A stretch of 5,819 bases of DNA from Acidobacteriota bacterium (GTDB taxonomy: Bacteria; Acidobacteriota; Thermoanaerobaculia; Multivoradales; JAHEKO01), in assembly GCA_024638355.1 (NCBI GenBank), contig JAHEKO010000262.1, forward strand, positions 1 to 5,819. Direction: 5' to 3'. The notes under the pieces were generated by a model. That model did no database searches. It saw nothing but the letters and a program-made list of their open reading frames with translations, and was not told the DNA's origin. The position numbers and the translations under genes are program-made. Positions 1 to 4,690 of the stretch are shown piece by piece (within the stretch, counting starts at the first letter, position 1; each line of letters starts with the position of its first letter).

Positions 1-664
1 ACGGCCGGCGGCCGGTTGCCATCTCGAACAGGACGACGCCGAGCGAGAAGATGTCGCTGCGGTGGTCGAGCGGCTTGCCTTCGACCTGCTCGGGCGACAT
101 GTAGGGGTAGGTGCCGAGAATGGTGCCCTCCGCGGTCAACGAGTCGTCTTCGAGCGTCGCGAGCTGGGTGGCCGAGCCGGTCATCGTCGGAGCGAGCAGC
201 TTGGCCAGCCCGAAGTCGAGCACCTTGACGCGGCCCTCGCGGGTGACCATCACGTTCGACGGCTTGAGGTCTCGGTGGGTCACCCCCTTCGCGTGCGCCG
301 CGGCGACGGCGTCGGCCATGGGTATCGCGAGCTCGAAGATCCGTTCCGCGGTCAGGCGTCCCGAGCGTTTCAGCATCTCGGCGAGCGACTCTCCGTCCAC
401 CAGCTCCATCGTCAGGAAGCTCTTCCCCTCCGCTGCCTCGACGCTGTGGATGGTGACGATGTTCGGGTGGTTGAGCGCGGCGACGAGCCGTGCTTCGCGC
501 TCGAAACGCTCGCGGCCGCTCGGATCCGCCGCCGCGGTGGCCGGCAGCACCTTCAGGGCCACGTCGCGGTCGAGGCGCGTGTCTCGGGCGAGATAGACCT
601 CGCCCATGCCCCCGTGGCCGATCTTCTCGAGGACCCTGTAGTGAGCGAGCGTGCTACCGATCAC
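1..664 (-). CDS. Serine/threonine protein kinase, PknB-like, N-terminal part (runs off left edge)
   Basis: Reading the minus strand from a GTG at 664 gives 221 residues of an open kinase domain with no stop to the window edge. Visible in order: glycine-rich loop GHGGMGEV (16-23), ATP-binding Lys38 in VALKVL, helix-C Glu57, catalytic loop HRDLKPSN (130-137), metal-binding DFG (150-152), activation-segment end SPE (190-192) and Asp204 in RSDIFSLG. This is a full set of active Hanks-type 'RD' kinase residues, so it should phosphorylate Ser/Thr of target proteins from the cytoplasm. The C-terminal lobe and any sensor or membrane part lie outside the window. The GTG start is supported by an in-frame TAG five codons upstream and by the typical family N-terminus ([16 protein letters not shown]). 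No Shine-Dalgarno sequence is visible before it, so start use could be leaderless or weak. It is divergent from the selenoprotein gene, 71 bases away. Its target and role cannot be told from the sequence. Confidence 0.95.
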   Translation of the reverse strand, partial: MIGSTLAHYRVLEKIGHGGMGEVYLARDTRLDRDVALKVLPATAAADPSGRERFEREARLVAALNHPNIVTIHSVEAAEGKSFLTMELVDGESLAEMLKRSGRLTAERIFELAIPMADAVAAAHAKGVTHRDLKPSNVMVTREGRVKVLDFGLAKLLAPTMTGSATQLATLEDDSLTAEGTILGTYPYMSPEQVEGKPLDHRSDIFSLGVVLFEMATGRRP

Positions 665-695
665 GGCCGAACTAGGCTAGCACCCGCTTGGTAGC

Positions 696-712
696 ATGTC
701 GCGACTCGACAT
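696..712. promoter_or_regulatory. Perfect 17-base palindrome in divergent intergenic region, candidate operator
   Basis: ATGTCG-CGACT-CGACAT has perfect 6-base arms around a 5-base centre. It lies in the 71-base gap between the divergent kinase (start 664) and selenoprotein (start 736) genes, where both promoters must sit. The size and symmetry fit a binding site for a dimeric regulator. No regulator gene is in the window and no convincing -35/-10 pair was found, so the role is inference. Confidence 0.3.
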
Positions 713-725
713 CCACGAACGACCC

Positions 726-730
726 GGAGG
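726..730 (+). promoter_or_regulatory. Ribosome binding site of the selenoprotein gene
   Basis: GGAGG lies five bases before the ATG at 736. This spacing decides the start at 736 rather than the in-frame TTG at 688, which has no such site. Confidence 0.75.
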
Positions 731-735
731 AAGCC

Positions 736-1314
736 ATGGCGTCCAGAATCTCGCCCGTCACCCGTGAGGAGACCCAGGACAAGGAGCTCCGGCAGCTACT
801 CCAGGAAGGCGCCGAAGGCTGGTGGAGAGACACCGAGATGTTCGGTGTCATCGGTCGGGTACCCGACCTGCTGAAGAAGATCGTGCCGGTATTCGGCGCG
901 TTCTTCGGCGGCGGCCGCATCGAGCCTCACGTCTTCGAGATGATGCGCGTGAAGACGGGGCAGATGAACGACTGCGCCTATTGAAGCACCGTACGCACCG
1001 CCGCCGTGAGCGGCGACGTACGGCCGAAGGAAGACGCGATCCTCTCCGGCGACTACGGCTCGCTGGCGCCGCGCGAGGCGCTGGCGGTCGAGCTGGCCGA
1101 GCGGATGGCGATGGACCCCCACGCGGTGGACGACGCCTTCTGGACGAAGCTTTCCGAGGCGTTCACCGAAGAGGAGATCGTGGAGCTCGCATTCGCCGCC
1201 TCGATCTTCAACTGGGGCAACAAGTTCAACATCACCATGCGGCTCGACACCGACGGCGTCGAGTACGACAAGGGGATGGAGTACAAGGAAGCGCCGACCT
1301 TCTGGCGGCGCTGA
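736..1314 (+). CDS. AhpD-like (carboxymuconolactone decarboxylase fold) selenoprotein, Sec encoded by in-frame TGA at 982-984
   Basis: From ATG 736 to TGA 1312-1314 one frame reads 192 residues if the internal TGA (982-984) is decoded as selenocysteine at residue 83. The first part ends in RVKTGQMNDCAY, then U, then STVRTAAV, which is the AhpD/CMD redox-site pattern CxxC with Sec replacing the second Cys: Cys80-Ala-Tyr-Sec83, with Arg87 where many relatives have His. After the TGA the same frame continues without a break into a typical helical family C-terminus (ALAVELAERMA, EEEIVELAFAASIFNWGNKFN). Family knowledge: AhpD-type proteins are small all-helical thiol oxidoreductases that reduce peroxides or recycle peroxiredoxins, and Sec-containing AhpD-like members are known. 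A SECIS-like hairpin starts five bases after the TGA. The 1006-1314 segment alone would start at a GTG inside that hairpin and lack the active site, so I reject it as a separate gene. The alternative is a nonsense mutation in a pseudogene, which the hairpin and the exact Cys position argue against. The substrate is unknown. The gene is convergent with the toxin gene nine bases downstream. Confidence 0.88.
982..984 (+). other. In-frame TGA read as selenocysteine (residue 83)
   Basis: This TGA is in frame with coding sequence of the same protein on both sides. It occupies the position of the second, conserved redox Cys of the AhpD CxxC motif (CAY-TGA). Recoding needs SelB, SelA, SelD and the Sec tRNA elsewhere in the genome; none is visible in this window. 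Confidence 0.85.
989..1023 (+). promoter_or_regulatory. Bacterial SECIS-like hairpin just after the Sec codon
   Basis: A 7-bp outer stem pairs CCGTACG (989-995) with CGTACGG (1017-1023). A small internal loop follows (CAC 996-998 against A 1016), then a 6-bp inner stem (999-1004 with 1010-1015). The 5-base apical loop CGTGA (1005-1009) contains GU at 1006-1007. Bacterial SECIS elements lie inside the coding region directly after the UGA and use a GU in the apical loop for SelB contact. Here the loop begins about 21 bases after the TGA, within the usual spacing. The bulged U of the E. coli elements is not evident, though bacterial SECIS elements vary widely. Confidence 0.75.
1290..1312 (+). 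terminator. Hairpin overlapping the selenoprotein stop codon, possible 3' end structure
   Basis: AGCGCCG (1290-1296) pairs perfectly with CGGCGCT (1306-1312) across a 9-base loop, ending on the first base of the stop codon. No T-run follows on either strand, so it is not a classical intrinsic terminator. It may stabilise the 3' end or slow polymerase before the convergent toxin gene. Being GC-rich coding sequence, it could also be chance. Confidence 0.25.
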
Positions 1315-1323
1315 GCGGGCAAC

Positions 1324-1713
1324 CTACCAGACGGTCCGGACAGCGTCGTAGCCGCGGATTCGCTTGTCCTTGGTGATCAGTTCGGCTCCCGCCTCGATCG
1401 CCGTGGCCACGATCAGGCGATCGGCGGGATCGCCGTGGAACTCCTCGCGCGCGAGTCGGCCGGCGCGCACGGCGATCGCGGGCGTGAGGCCGGCTACCTT
1501 CACCCGCGGGCGATCGAGAGCCTGCTTGACCCACACCGCGGCGTCGCGATCGAGGCTCAGCTTGCCGAGCCGCGCCTTGGTGGACAGCTCCCAACAGCTG
1601 ATCGGGCTCACCCCGATCTCGGCCGCGTACTCGATGACGGAACGAGCCTTCGCGGAAAGCTTCGCCGGCTCGCTCACCCACCAGATCCAGGCATGCGTGT
1701 CGAGAACGATCAC
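1324..1713 (-). CDS. vapC: VapC-family PIN-domain ribonuclease toxin
   Basis: This 129-residue protein has the normal length of a VapC toxin. PIN-domain acidic residues are all in place: Asp5 in VLDTHAWIWW, Glu42 in ISCWELS, Asp95/Asp98 in GDPADRLIVATA and Asp116 in ITKDKRI. These bind the metal of the nuclease centre. By family knowledge such toxins cleave tRNA or rRNA in the cytoplasm and stop translation when their antitoxin is lost. The LDTHAWIWW start is typical of the subgroup paired with Phd-like antitoxins. I chose GTG 1713 because it overlaps the antitoxin stop as GTGA (1713-1710), a usual coupling arrangement; an ATG at 1761 in the same frame would add 16 residues deep inside the antitoxin gene and before the conserved first strand. 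There is no strong ribosome binding site of its own, which fits coupled translation. The RNA target cannot be told. Confidence 0.93.
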   Translation of the reverse strand: MIVLDTHAWIWWVSEPAKLSAKARSVIEYAAEIGVSPISCWELSTKARLGKLSLDRDAAVWVKQALDRPRVKVAGLTPAIAVRAGRLAREEFHGDPADRLIVATAIEAGAELITKDKRIRGYDAVRTVW

Positions 1714-1973
1714 TTCAATCGTCTCTTGGCTCTCGACTCGTCGATCCACTCGGCCTCCCAAACCTCCGGGACGGGATCCAGCAGATCTGTCTCACGGCGG
1801 TACGTCACGCTGCCGAGCAGATCCGGCGAGCGCTCGCCCTCGATCGGCACCAGCTTCGCCACCGGGCGGCCACGCTTGGTCACGATCAGCGGCAGGCCGG
1901 TCTCGGCCACTTCGTCGAGAAGGGCGAGGCAGCGGGCCTTGAAGCGGCCCGCGGCTATCGAACGGTTCGTCAT
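1710..1973 (-). CDS. vapB: Phd/YefM-type antitoxin (VapB role)
   Basis: This 87-residue protein carries the Phd/YefM DNA-binding fold at its N-terminus: helix region AGRFKARCLALLDEVAETG (8-26) followed by the hallmark strand-turn VTKRGRPVAKLVP (31-43). The charged C-terminal tail (ETDLLDPVPEVWEAEWIDES, 61-80) is the part that in this family wraps around and blocks the toxin. It sits first in the operon and its TGA overlaps the toxin start by four bases, so antitoxin is made first and toxin is coupled to it. By family knowledge the antitoxin, or its complex with the toxin, represses its own promoter. A pair of direct repeats lies just upstream of the start. No clear Shine-Dalgarno sequence precedes the ATG at 1973. 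Confidence 0.92.
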   Translation of the reverse strand: MTNRSIAAGRFKARCLALLDEVAETGLPLIVTKRGRPVAKLVPIEGERSPDLLGSVTYRRETDLLDPVPEVWEAEWIDESRAKRRLK

Positions 1974-1988
1974 CGCATCGAAAGTACT

Positions 1989-2009
1989 ATGGTCATCATG
2001 TCATGGTCA
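1989..2009. promoter_or_regulatory. Direct repeat upstream of the toxin-antitoxin operon, candidate operator
   Basis: ATGGTCA occurs twice, at 1989-1995 and 2003-2009, with a 14-base period, 15-36 bases before the antitoxin start. On the minus strand the outer copy forms TTGACC (2010-2005), a near match to a -35 box; no good -10 at normal spacing was found. The position suits autoregulation by the antitoxin. Function is inferred from place and repetition only. Confidence 0.35.
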
Positions 2010-2039
2010 AGTAACTCGAACCGCGAGATAGCGTGCAGG

Positions 2040-2045
2040 TATCAT
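2040..2045 (+). promoter_or_regulatory. Possible -10 box for the thioesterase transcript
   Basis: TATCAT matches the sigma-70 -10 consensus at five of six bases and would place the transcription start near 2052, ahead of the leader ORF at 2075. The matching -35 (about 2016-2021, TCGAAC) is weak, so this is a tentative site. Confidence 0.3.
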
Positions 2046-2061
2046 GCGGAGCCGCTCACCC

Positions 2062-2067
2062 GGGGAG
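2062..2067 (+). promoter_or_regulatory. Ribosome binding site of the short leader ORF
   Basis: GGGGAG lies seven bases before the ATG at 2075 and is the only good ribosome binding site upstream of the thioesterase. It lies within a small potential hairpin (CTCAC 2055-2059 with GTGAG 2067-2071), mostly in the loop, which could modulate access. Confidence 0.5.
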
Positions 2068-2074
2068 TGAGGCC

Positions 2075-2119
2075 ATGATCCAGCAAGCGCCATCTCTCAC
2101 AGCCGTTCACACCGCATGA
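2075..2119 (+). CDS. Putative 14-residue leader peptide overlapping the thioesterase start
   Basis: A 14-codon ORF, MIQQAPSLTAVHTA, begins at an ATG with a strong, well-spaced GGGGAG site. It ends in a TGA whose bases overlap the thioesterase ATG (ATGA, 2116-2119). The thioesterase ATG lacks a ribosome binding site of its own, so ribosomes ending this ORF probably restart there. The peptide has no recognisable domain and no run of one amino acid that would point to attenuation. It may act only as a translational entry device. It could also be the remnant of a longer N-terminus in another frame, but the thioesterase N-terminus looks complete without it. Confidence 0.4.
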   Translation: MIQQAPSLTAVHTA

Positions 2120-2517
2120 CCGAGTACCGCACGCGGCGGCGCGTCGAGTTCGCCGACACCGATCTGAGCGGCCTGGTCCACTTTTCGCGCTTCTTCGTCT
2201 TCATGGAGACCGCCGAGCACGAGTTCCTGCGCTCGCTCGGCGCCGAGGTACACATGGAGCACGAAGGGCACGAGATCGGCTGGCCGCGGGTGAAGGCGAC
2301 CTGCGAGTACCTGAGCCCGATCGGCTTTGGCGACGAGATCGAGATCGTGGTCGCGGTTGCCCGCAAGGGCTCGAAGTCGATGACCTACCGCTTCGAGTTC
2401 CTCAAGGGCGAGACGAAGGTCGCGCGCGGCGAGATCACCGCGGTCTGCTGCGTGCTCGACGAGGGGAGCGGCATTCGAGCGATCGAGGTACCGCCGCTGA
2501 TCGCAGATCAGGTGTGA
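2116..2517 (+). CDS. Acyl-CoA thioesterase, YbgC / 4-hydroxybenzoyl-CoA thioesterase (hot-dog) family
   Basis: This 133-residue protein has the usual length for a single hot-dog domain. The N-terminus RRRVEFADTDLSGLVHFSRF carries the family active-site pattern (DTDxxGxVxxxxF), with Asp16 matching the catalytic Asp of 4HBT/YbgC enzymes; the Tyr often seen near the site is replaced by Phe (HFSRFF, 22-27). The central part (WPRVKATCEYLSPIGFGDEIEIVV) matches the strand and loop that bind the CoA thioester in relatives. It should hydrolyse an acyl-CoA or aryl-CoA to free acid and CoA in the cytoplasm. The substrate is unknown: family members act on short-chain, aromatic or phospholipid-related acyl-CoAs, and no neighbour gives a pathway. 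The ATG at 2116 is chosen because the protein begins as relatives do and because of the ATGA overlap with the leader ORF. It is divergent from the antitoxin gene and convergent with the esterase-like gene. Confidence 0.9.
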   Translation: MTEYRTRRRVEFADTDLSGLVHFSRFFVFMETAEHEFLRSLGAEVHMEHEGHEIGWPRVKATCEYLSPIGFGDEIEIVVAVARKGSKSMTYRFEFLKGETKVARGEITAVCCVLDEGSGIRAIEVPPLIADQV

Positions 2518-2554
2518 GCGGGTTCCCCCCGATCGGCACCTCCCTTGATTGGAT

Positions 2555-2615
2555 CGCCCCCCACAGGTGGGGGCGCTACGGGTAGACGCGGTAGCGCCCG
2601 GACCCGTGCCGGGCG
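2555..2615. terminator. Cluster of overlapping GC-rich hairpins between convergent genes
   Basis: Three hairpins lie between the thioesterase stop (2517) and the esterase-like stop (2618). The first pairs CCCCCA (2558-2563) with TGGGGG (2568-2573). The second is a perfect 9-bp stem, GGGCGCTAC (2571-2579) with GTAGCGCCC (2591-2599). The third is a 7-bp stem, CGCCCGG (2595-2601) with CCGGGCG (2609-2615). Neighbouring stems share bases, so first and second, or second and third, cannot form fully together. No T-run follows on either strand. They probably act as a two-way transcription end or 3' protective structure. Confidence 0.45.
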
Positions 2616-2617
2616 TC

Positions 2618-3856
2618 TCAGGGGGTACAGGGCGTCCAAGCCAGGGGACGCATCTTCTCGGCGTTCTCCAGGTAGAAGAGGGCGTCGAAGCGCTTCTTCG
2701 GCACGATCTGCCAGCCCGAGTTGATCTCGTACTTGCGGCCCGGCTCGAGGAAGGGCGGATTGCCGCCCGGGAACTTGAGATCGACCAGCAGGTACGGCTC
2801 GCCCAGCGCTCGCAGCCGGCCCTCGACCGAATGGTCCGAGGCCGTCGACCAGAGGCCGCAGCCGACGCCCGGCCAGTCGATCGAGGTCTGGTAGGCGACC
2901 AGGCCGATGACCCGGTACTTCCGCTTGAAGGCCTTCTTCAGGAAACCGCCCATGACGTCGGGTCCGAAGATGCGGCCCTTGGCGATGTGCCCGTTGTGGG
3001 CCCAGAGGGCGGTGCGCGCCTCGGGAAAACGCAGCCTGCGGATCTCGGCGGCGACATAGGCCATGCCCGCATCGCGGGCCGCGAACCCACGGTTGAAGTC
3101 GCGGTTCCCATCGCCGTACCAGAGCTTGTCCTCGTAGGAGCGGACGACGACGGCGTGGAGACGCGCCCAGGCCAGGGCCTCTTCGGAGGTCCGCCGCACG
3201 ATGCCGCGTGCGTTCCGGTCGAGGTAGTCGTCGATCTCGTCCAGCGTGTCGAGACACGTGTCGTGCTCGCGCTGCGAACGATTCCGGAGACAGCTGCTGA
3301 GATCCGCCAGACGAGGGTCGTTCTCCTCCAGCCCGAACTCCACCAGGCGCGACCGCAGACGGAACACGTCGCCCCCCTGCTGGATGTCGAAGCCGTAGAA
3401 GTGGACCCGGTCGTCGGGGTGATCCATGTTCCACTCGCACATCCACTGCACGAGATCGCGCACGCTGTGGCTCTCCCACACACCGAAGAGACCCTGAATG
3501 GCGTTGCGCGCCGATCCCTGGCAATCCTGCACGTATGCGGCAGCGCTCTCGGCCGCGATCCATGGCGACTCGAAGCCGAAGGCGCGGAAACCCAGCTCTT
3601 CGACCAGGTATTTGAAGATCCGGAATTTGGCCTGATAGTAGCCGCCCACGGTGTGGACGGACTCTCCCAGCGCGACCAGCTCCGCCTTGCCGACGATCTT
3701 GTCGAGCGCCGCGAGATCGTCGTGAGGGAGCGTCTCGTCGATGCCTTCGACCCGGTGGATGCCGGGCTCGATCTCGGTCGCGGCGGCGGCGAAGCCCCAC
3801 GGACACGCCAACCCGAGCACCAGAGCTGCCACCTGCTGGAATCGCCTACCCCTCAT
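2618..3856 (-). CDS. Exported erythromycin esterase family protein (EreA/EreB-like)
   Basis: This 412-residue protein has a Sec-type signal peptide (RGRR, then hydrophobic QVAALVLGLACPWGFAAAA, cut likely near residue 25). The family core follows: ALGESVHTVGGYYQAKFRIFKYL with Glu65 and His68, then FGFESPW with Glu96, matching the catalytic Glu-His and the second Glu of EreB. GFDIQ (155-159), RDAGMAYVA (from 261) and LWAHNGHIAKG with His287 and His290 complete the site. Family enzymes hydrolyse the lactone of macrolides, but many members have unknown substrates. An extracytoplasmic location differs from the cytoplasmic EreA/EreB, so resistance should not be assumed. I chose ATG 3856 rather than the adjacent GTG 3859 because the AGGAGGTGA site (3868-3860) leaves six bases to the ATG and only three to the GTG. 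Four or more Cys in the mature part (112, 140, 189, 201) could form disulfides outside the cytoplasm. It is divergent from the ABC transporter genes. Confidence 0.88.
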   Translation of the reverse strand: MRGRRFQQVAALVLGLACPWGFAAAATEIEPGIHRVEGIDETLPHDDLAALDKIVGKAELVALGESVHTVGGYYQAKFRIFKYLVEELGFRAFGFESPWIAAESAAAYVQDCQGSARNAIQGLFGVWESHSVRDLVQWMCEWNMDHPDDRVHFYGFDIQQGGDVFRLRSRLVEFGLEENDPRLADLSSCLRNRSQREHDTCLDTLDEIDDYLDRNARGIVRRTSEEALAWARLHAVVVRSYEDKLWYGDGNRDFNRGFAARDAGMAYVAAEIRRLRFPEARTALWAHNGHIAKGRIFGPDVMGGFLKKAFKRKYRVIGLVAYQTSIDWPGVGCGLWSTASDHSVEGRLRALGEPYLLVDLKFPGGNPPFLEPGRKYEINSGWQIVPKKRFDALFYLENAEKMRPLAWTPCTP

Positions 3857-3859
3857 CAC

Positions 3860-3868
3860 TCACCTCCT
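3860..3868 (-). promoter_or_regulatory. Strong ribosome binding site of the esterase-family gene
   Basis: On the minus strand this reads AGGAGGTGA, near-full complementarity to the 16S rRNA tail. Its spacing favours ATG 3856 over the GTG directly before it and predicts efficient translation. Confidence 0.75.
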
Positions 3869-3997
3869 CGAGAATGGTCGCTCAATCGAACCCTAGCAAG
3901 GAGCGTTCCGGGCTCGGCACTCGGGTCGACTCCGGATCCGGCAGCATCTTTCGGCGGAGATTTCCCAACGCGGGTCGAGCTGGGCAGTAAACTTCGC

Positions 3998-4005
3998 GGA
4001 GGGGG
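3998..4005 (+). promoter_or_regulatory. Ribosome binding site of the ABC ATPase gene
   Basis: GGAGGGGG lies seven bases before the GTG at 4013 and decides that start. The frame is open far upstream (to about 2549), but only because it shadows the minus-strand esterase gene. The 141 bases between that gene's ribosome binding site and 4013 hold no other feature I can support. Confidence 0.75.
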
Positions 4006-4012
4006 AATCGTA

Positions 4013-4690
4013 GTGGGCGAAGCTGACCTGGCTCTCGAAAGCGTCACCAAGACCTTCACTCTCGGCCCGCAGGAGCTTCACGTGCTCCAGGGCTGCGACC
4101 TCGCGCTCGCGCCCGGCGACGCGCTGGCGATCACCGGGCGCTCCGGCTCGGGCAAGAGCACGCTTCTTCACCTGATCGGCACGCTCGACGAGCCGAGCTC
4201 GGGGACTCTGCGGATCGGCGGCGAGGATCCGTTCGCCCTCTCCGAGCCCGAGCTGGCCCGCTTTCGCAACCGCACGGTCGGCTTCATCTTCCAGGATCAT
4301 CACCTCCTGCCGCAGTACACGGTGCTCGAGAACGTGATGATCCCGACGCTCGCCTTCCCCGGCGAGGGGGGCGACGAGGCCTGGGCGCGCGAGCTGCTCG
4401 AGCGGGTCGGGCTCAGCGACCGCCTCGCGCACCGGCCGGCGGAGCTCTCCGGCGGCGAGCGCCAGCGGGTGGCGGTGGCCCGCGCGCTGGTCAACCGGCC
4501 GGCGCTCCTGCTCTGCGACGAGCCGACCGGCAACCTCGACAAGAAGAACGCCGACGCCGTGATCGACCTGCTGCTCGAGCTGAACGCCGGCTCCGAGCGC
4601 ATCTTGGTCGTGGTCACCCACAGCGCGGAGATCGCCGCGCGCTTTCCGCGGCGCGCGGAGCTCGACGAAGGCCGATGCGTCGAAGCCTGA
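4013..4690 (+). CDS. ABC transporter ATP-binding protein, LolD/MacB type
   Basis: This 225-residue ATPase has every motif of the class: Walker A GRSGSGKST (42-50), Q-loop FIFQDHHLLPQ with Gln94, signature LSGGERQRV (145-153), Walker B LLLCDEP (165-171) with catalytic Glu170, D-loop NLD (174-176) and H-loop His203 in VVTHS. FIFQDHHLLPQYTVLENV and DEPTGNLD are characteristic of the LolD/MacB/FtsE group, whose partners are FtsX-type permeases that move lipoproteins, peptides or drugs, or transmit force, rather than import solutes. The GTG start follows a strong ribosome binding site and gives a normal family N-terminus (LALESVTKTFTLGPQELHVLQG). Its last 16 bases overlap the start of the permease gene, so the two are one transcription unit and probably coupled in translation. 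The substrate is unknown. Confidence 0.95.
   Translation: MGEADLALESVTKTFTLGPQELHVLQGCDLALAPGDALAITGRSGSGKSTLLHLIGTLDEPSSGTLRIGGEDPFALSEPELARFRNRTVGFIFQDHHLLPQYTVLENVMIPTLAFPGEGGDEAWARELLERVGLSDRLAHRPAELSGGERQRVAVARALVNRPALLLCDEPTGNLDKKNADAVIDLLLELNAGSERILVVVTHSAEIAARFPRRAELDEGRCVEA

Noticed and set aside
62..694. Long plus-strand ORFs over the kinase region
   Set aside because: They have no family-like sequence and lie opposite a complete set of kinase motifs on the minus strand.
688..735. TTG start for the selenoprotein gene
   Set aside because: It lacks a ribosome binding site, would cover the intergenic palindrome, and the ATG at 736 has a well-spaced GGAGG.
736..984. Pseudogene caused by a nonsense mutation
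   Set aside because: The stop is exactly TGA at the redox Cys position, is followed by a fitting hairpin, and no other damage is seen in the rest of the frame. Not fully excluded without finding sel genes.
1006..1314. Separate 102-residue gene starting at GTG 1006
   Set aside because: It has no ribosome binding site, its start lies in the SECIS-like loop, and it continues the frame of the upstream AhpD-like sequence past a TGA at the Cys position.
3800..3856. Lipoprotein signal in the esterase-family protein (Cys after LGLA)
   Set aside because: The residue at -3 is Gly rather than Leu, and an AxA site for ordinary signal peptidase follows a few residues later. A lipoprotein remains a weak alternative.
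2549..4012. N-terminal extension of the ABC ATPase
   Set aside because: The open frame is a shadow of the minus-strand esterase gene; the true start at 4013 has a strong ribosome binding site and normal family N-terminus.
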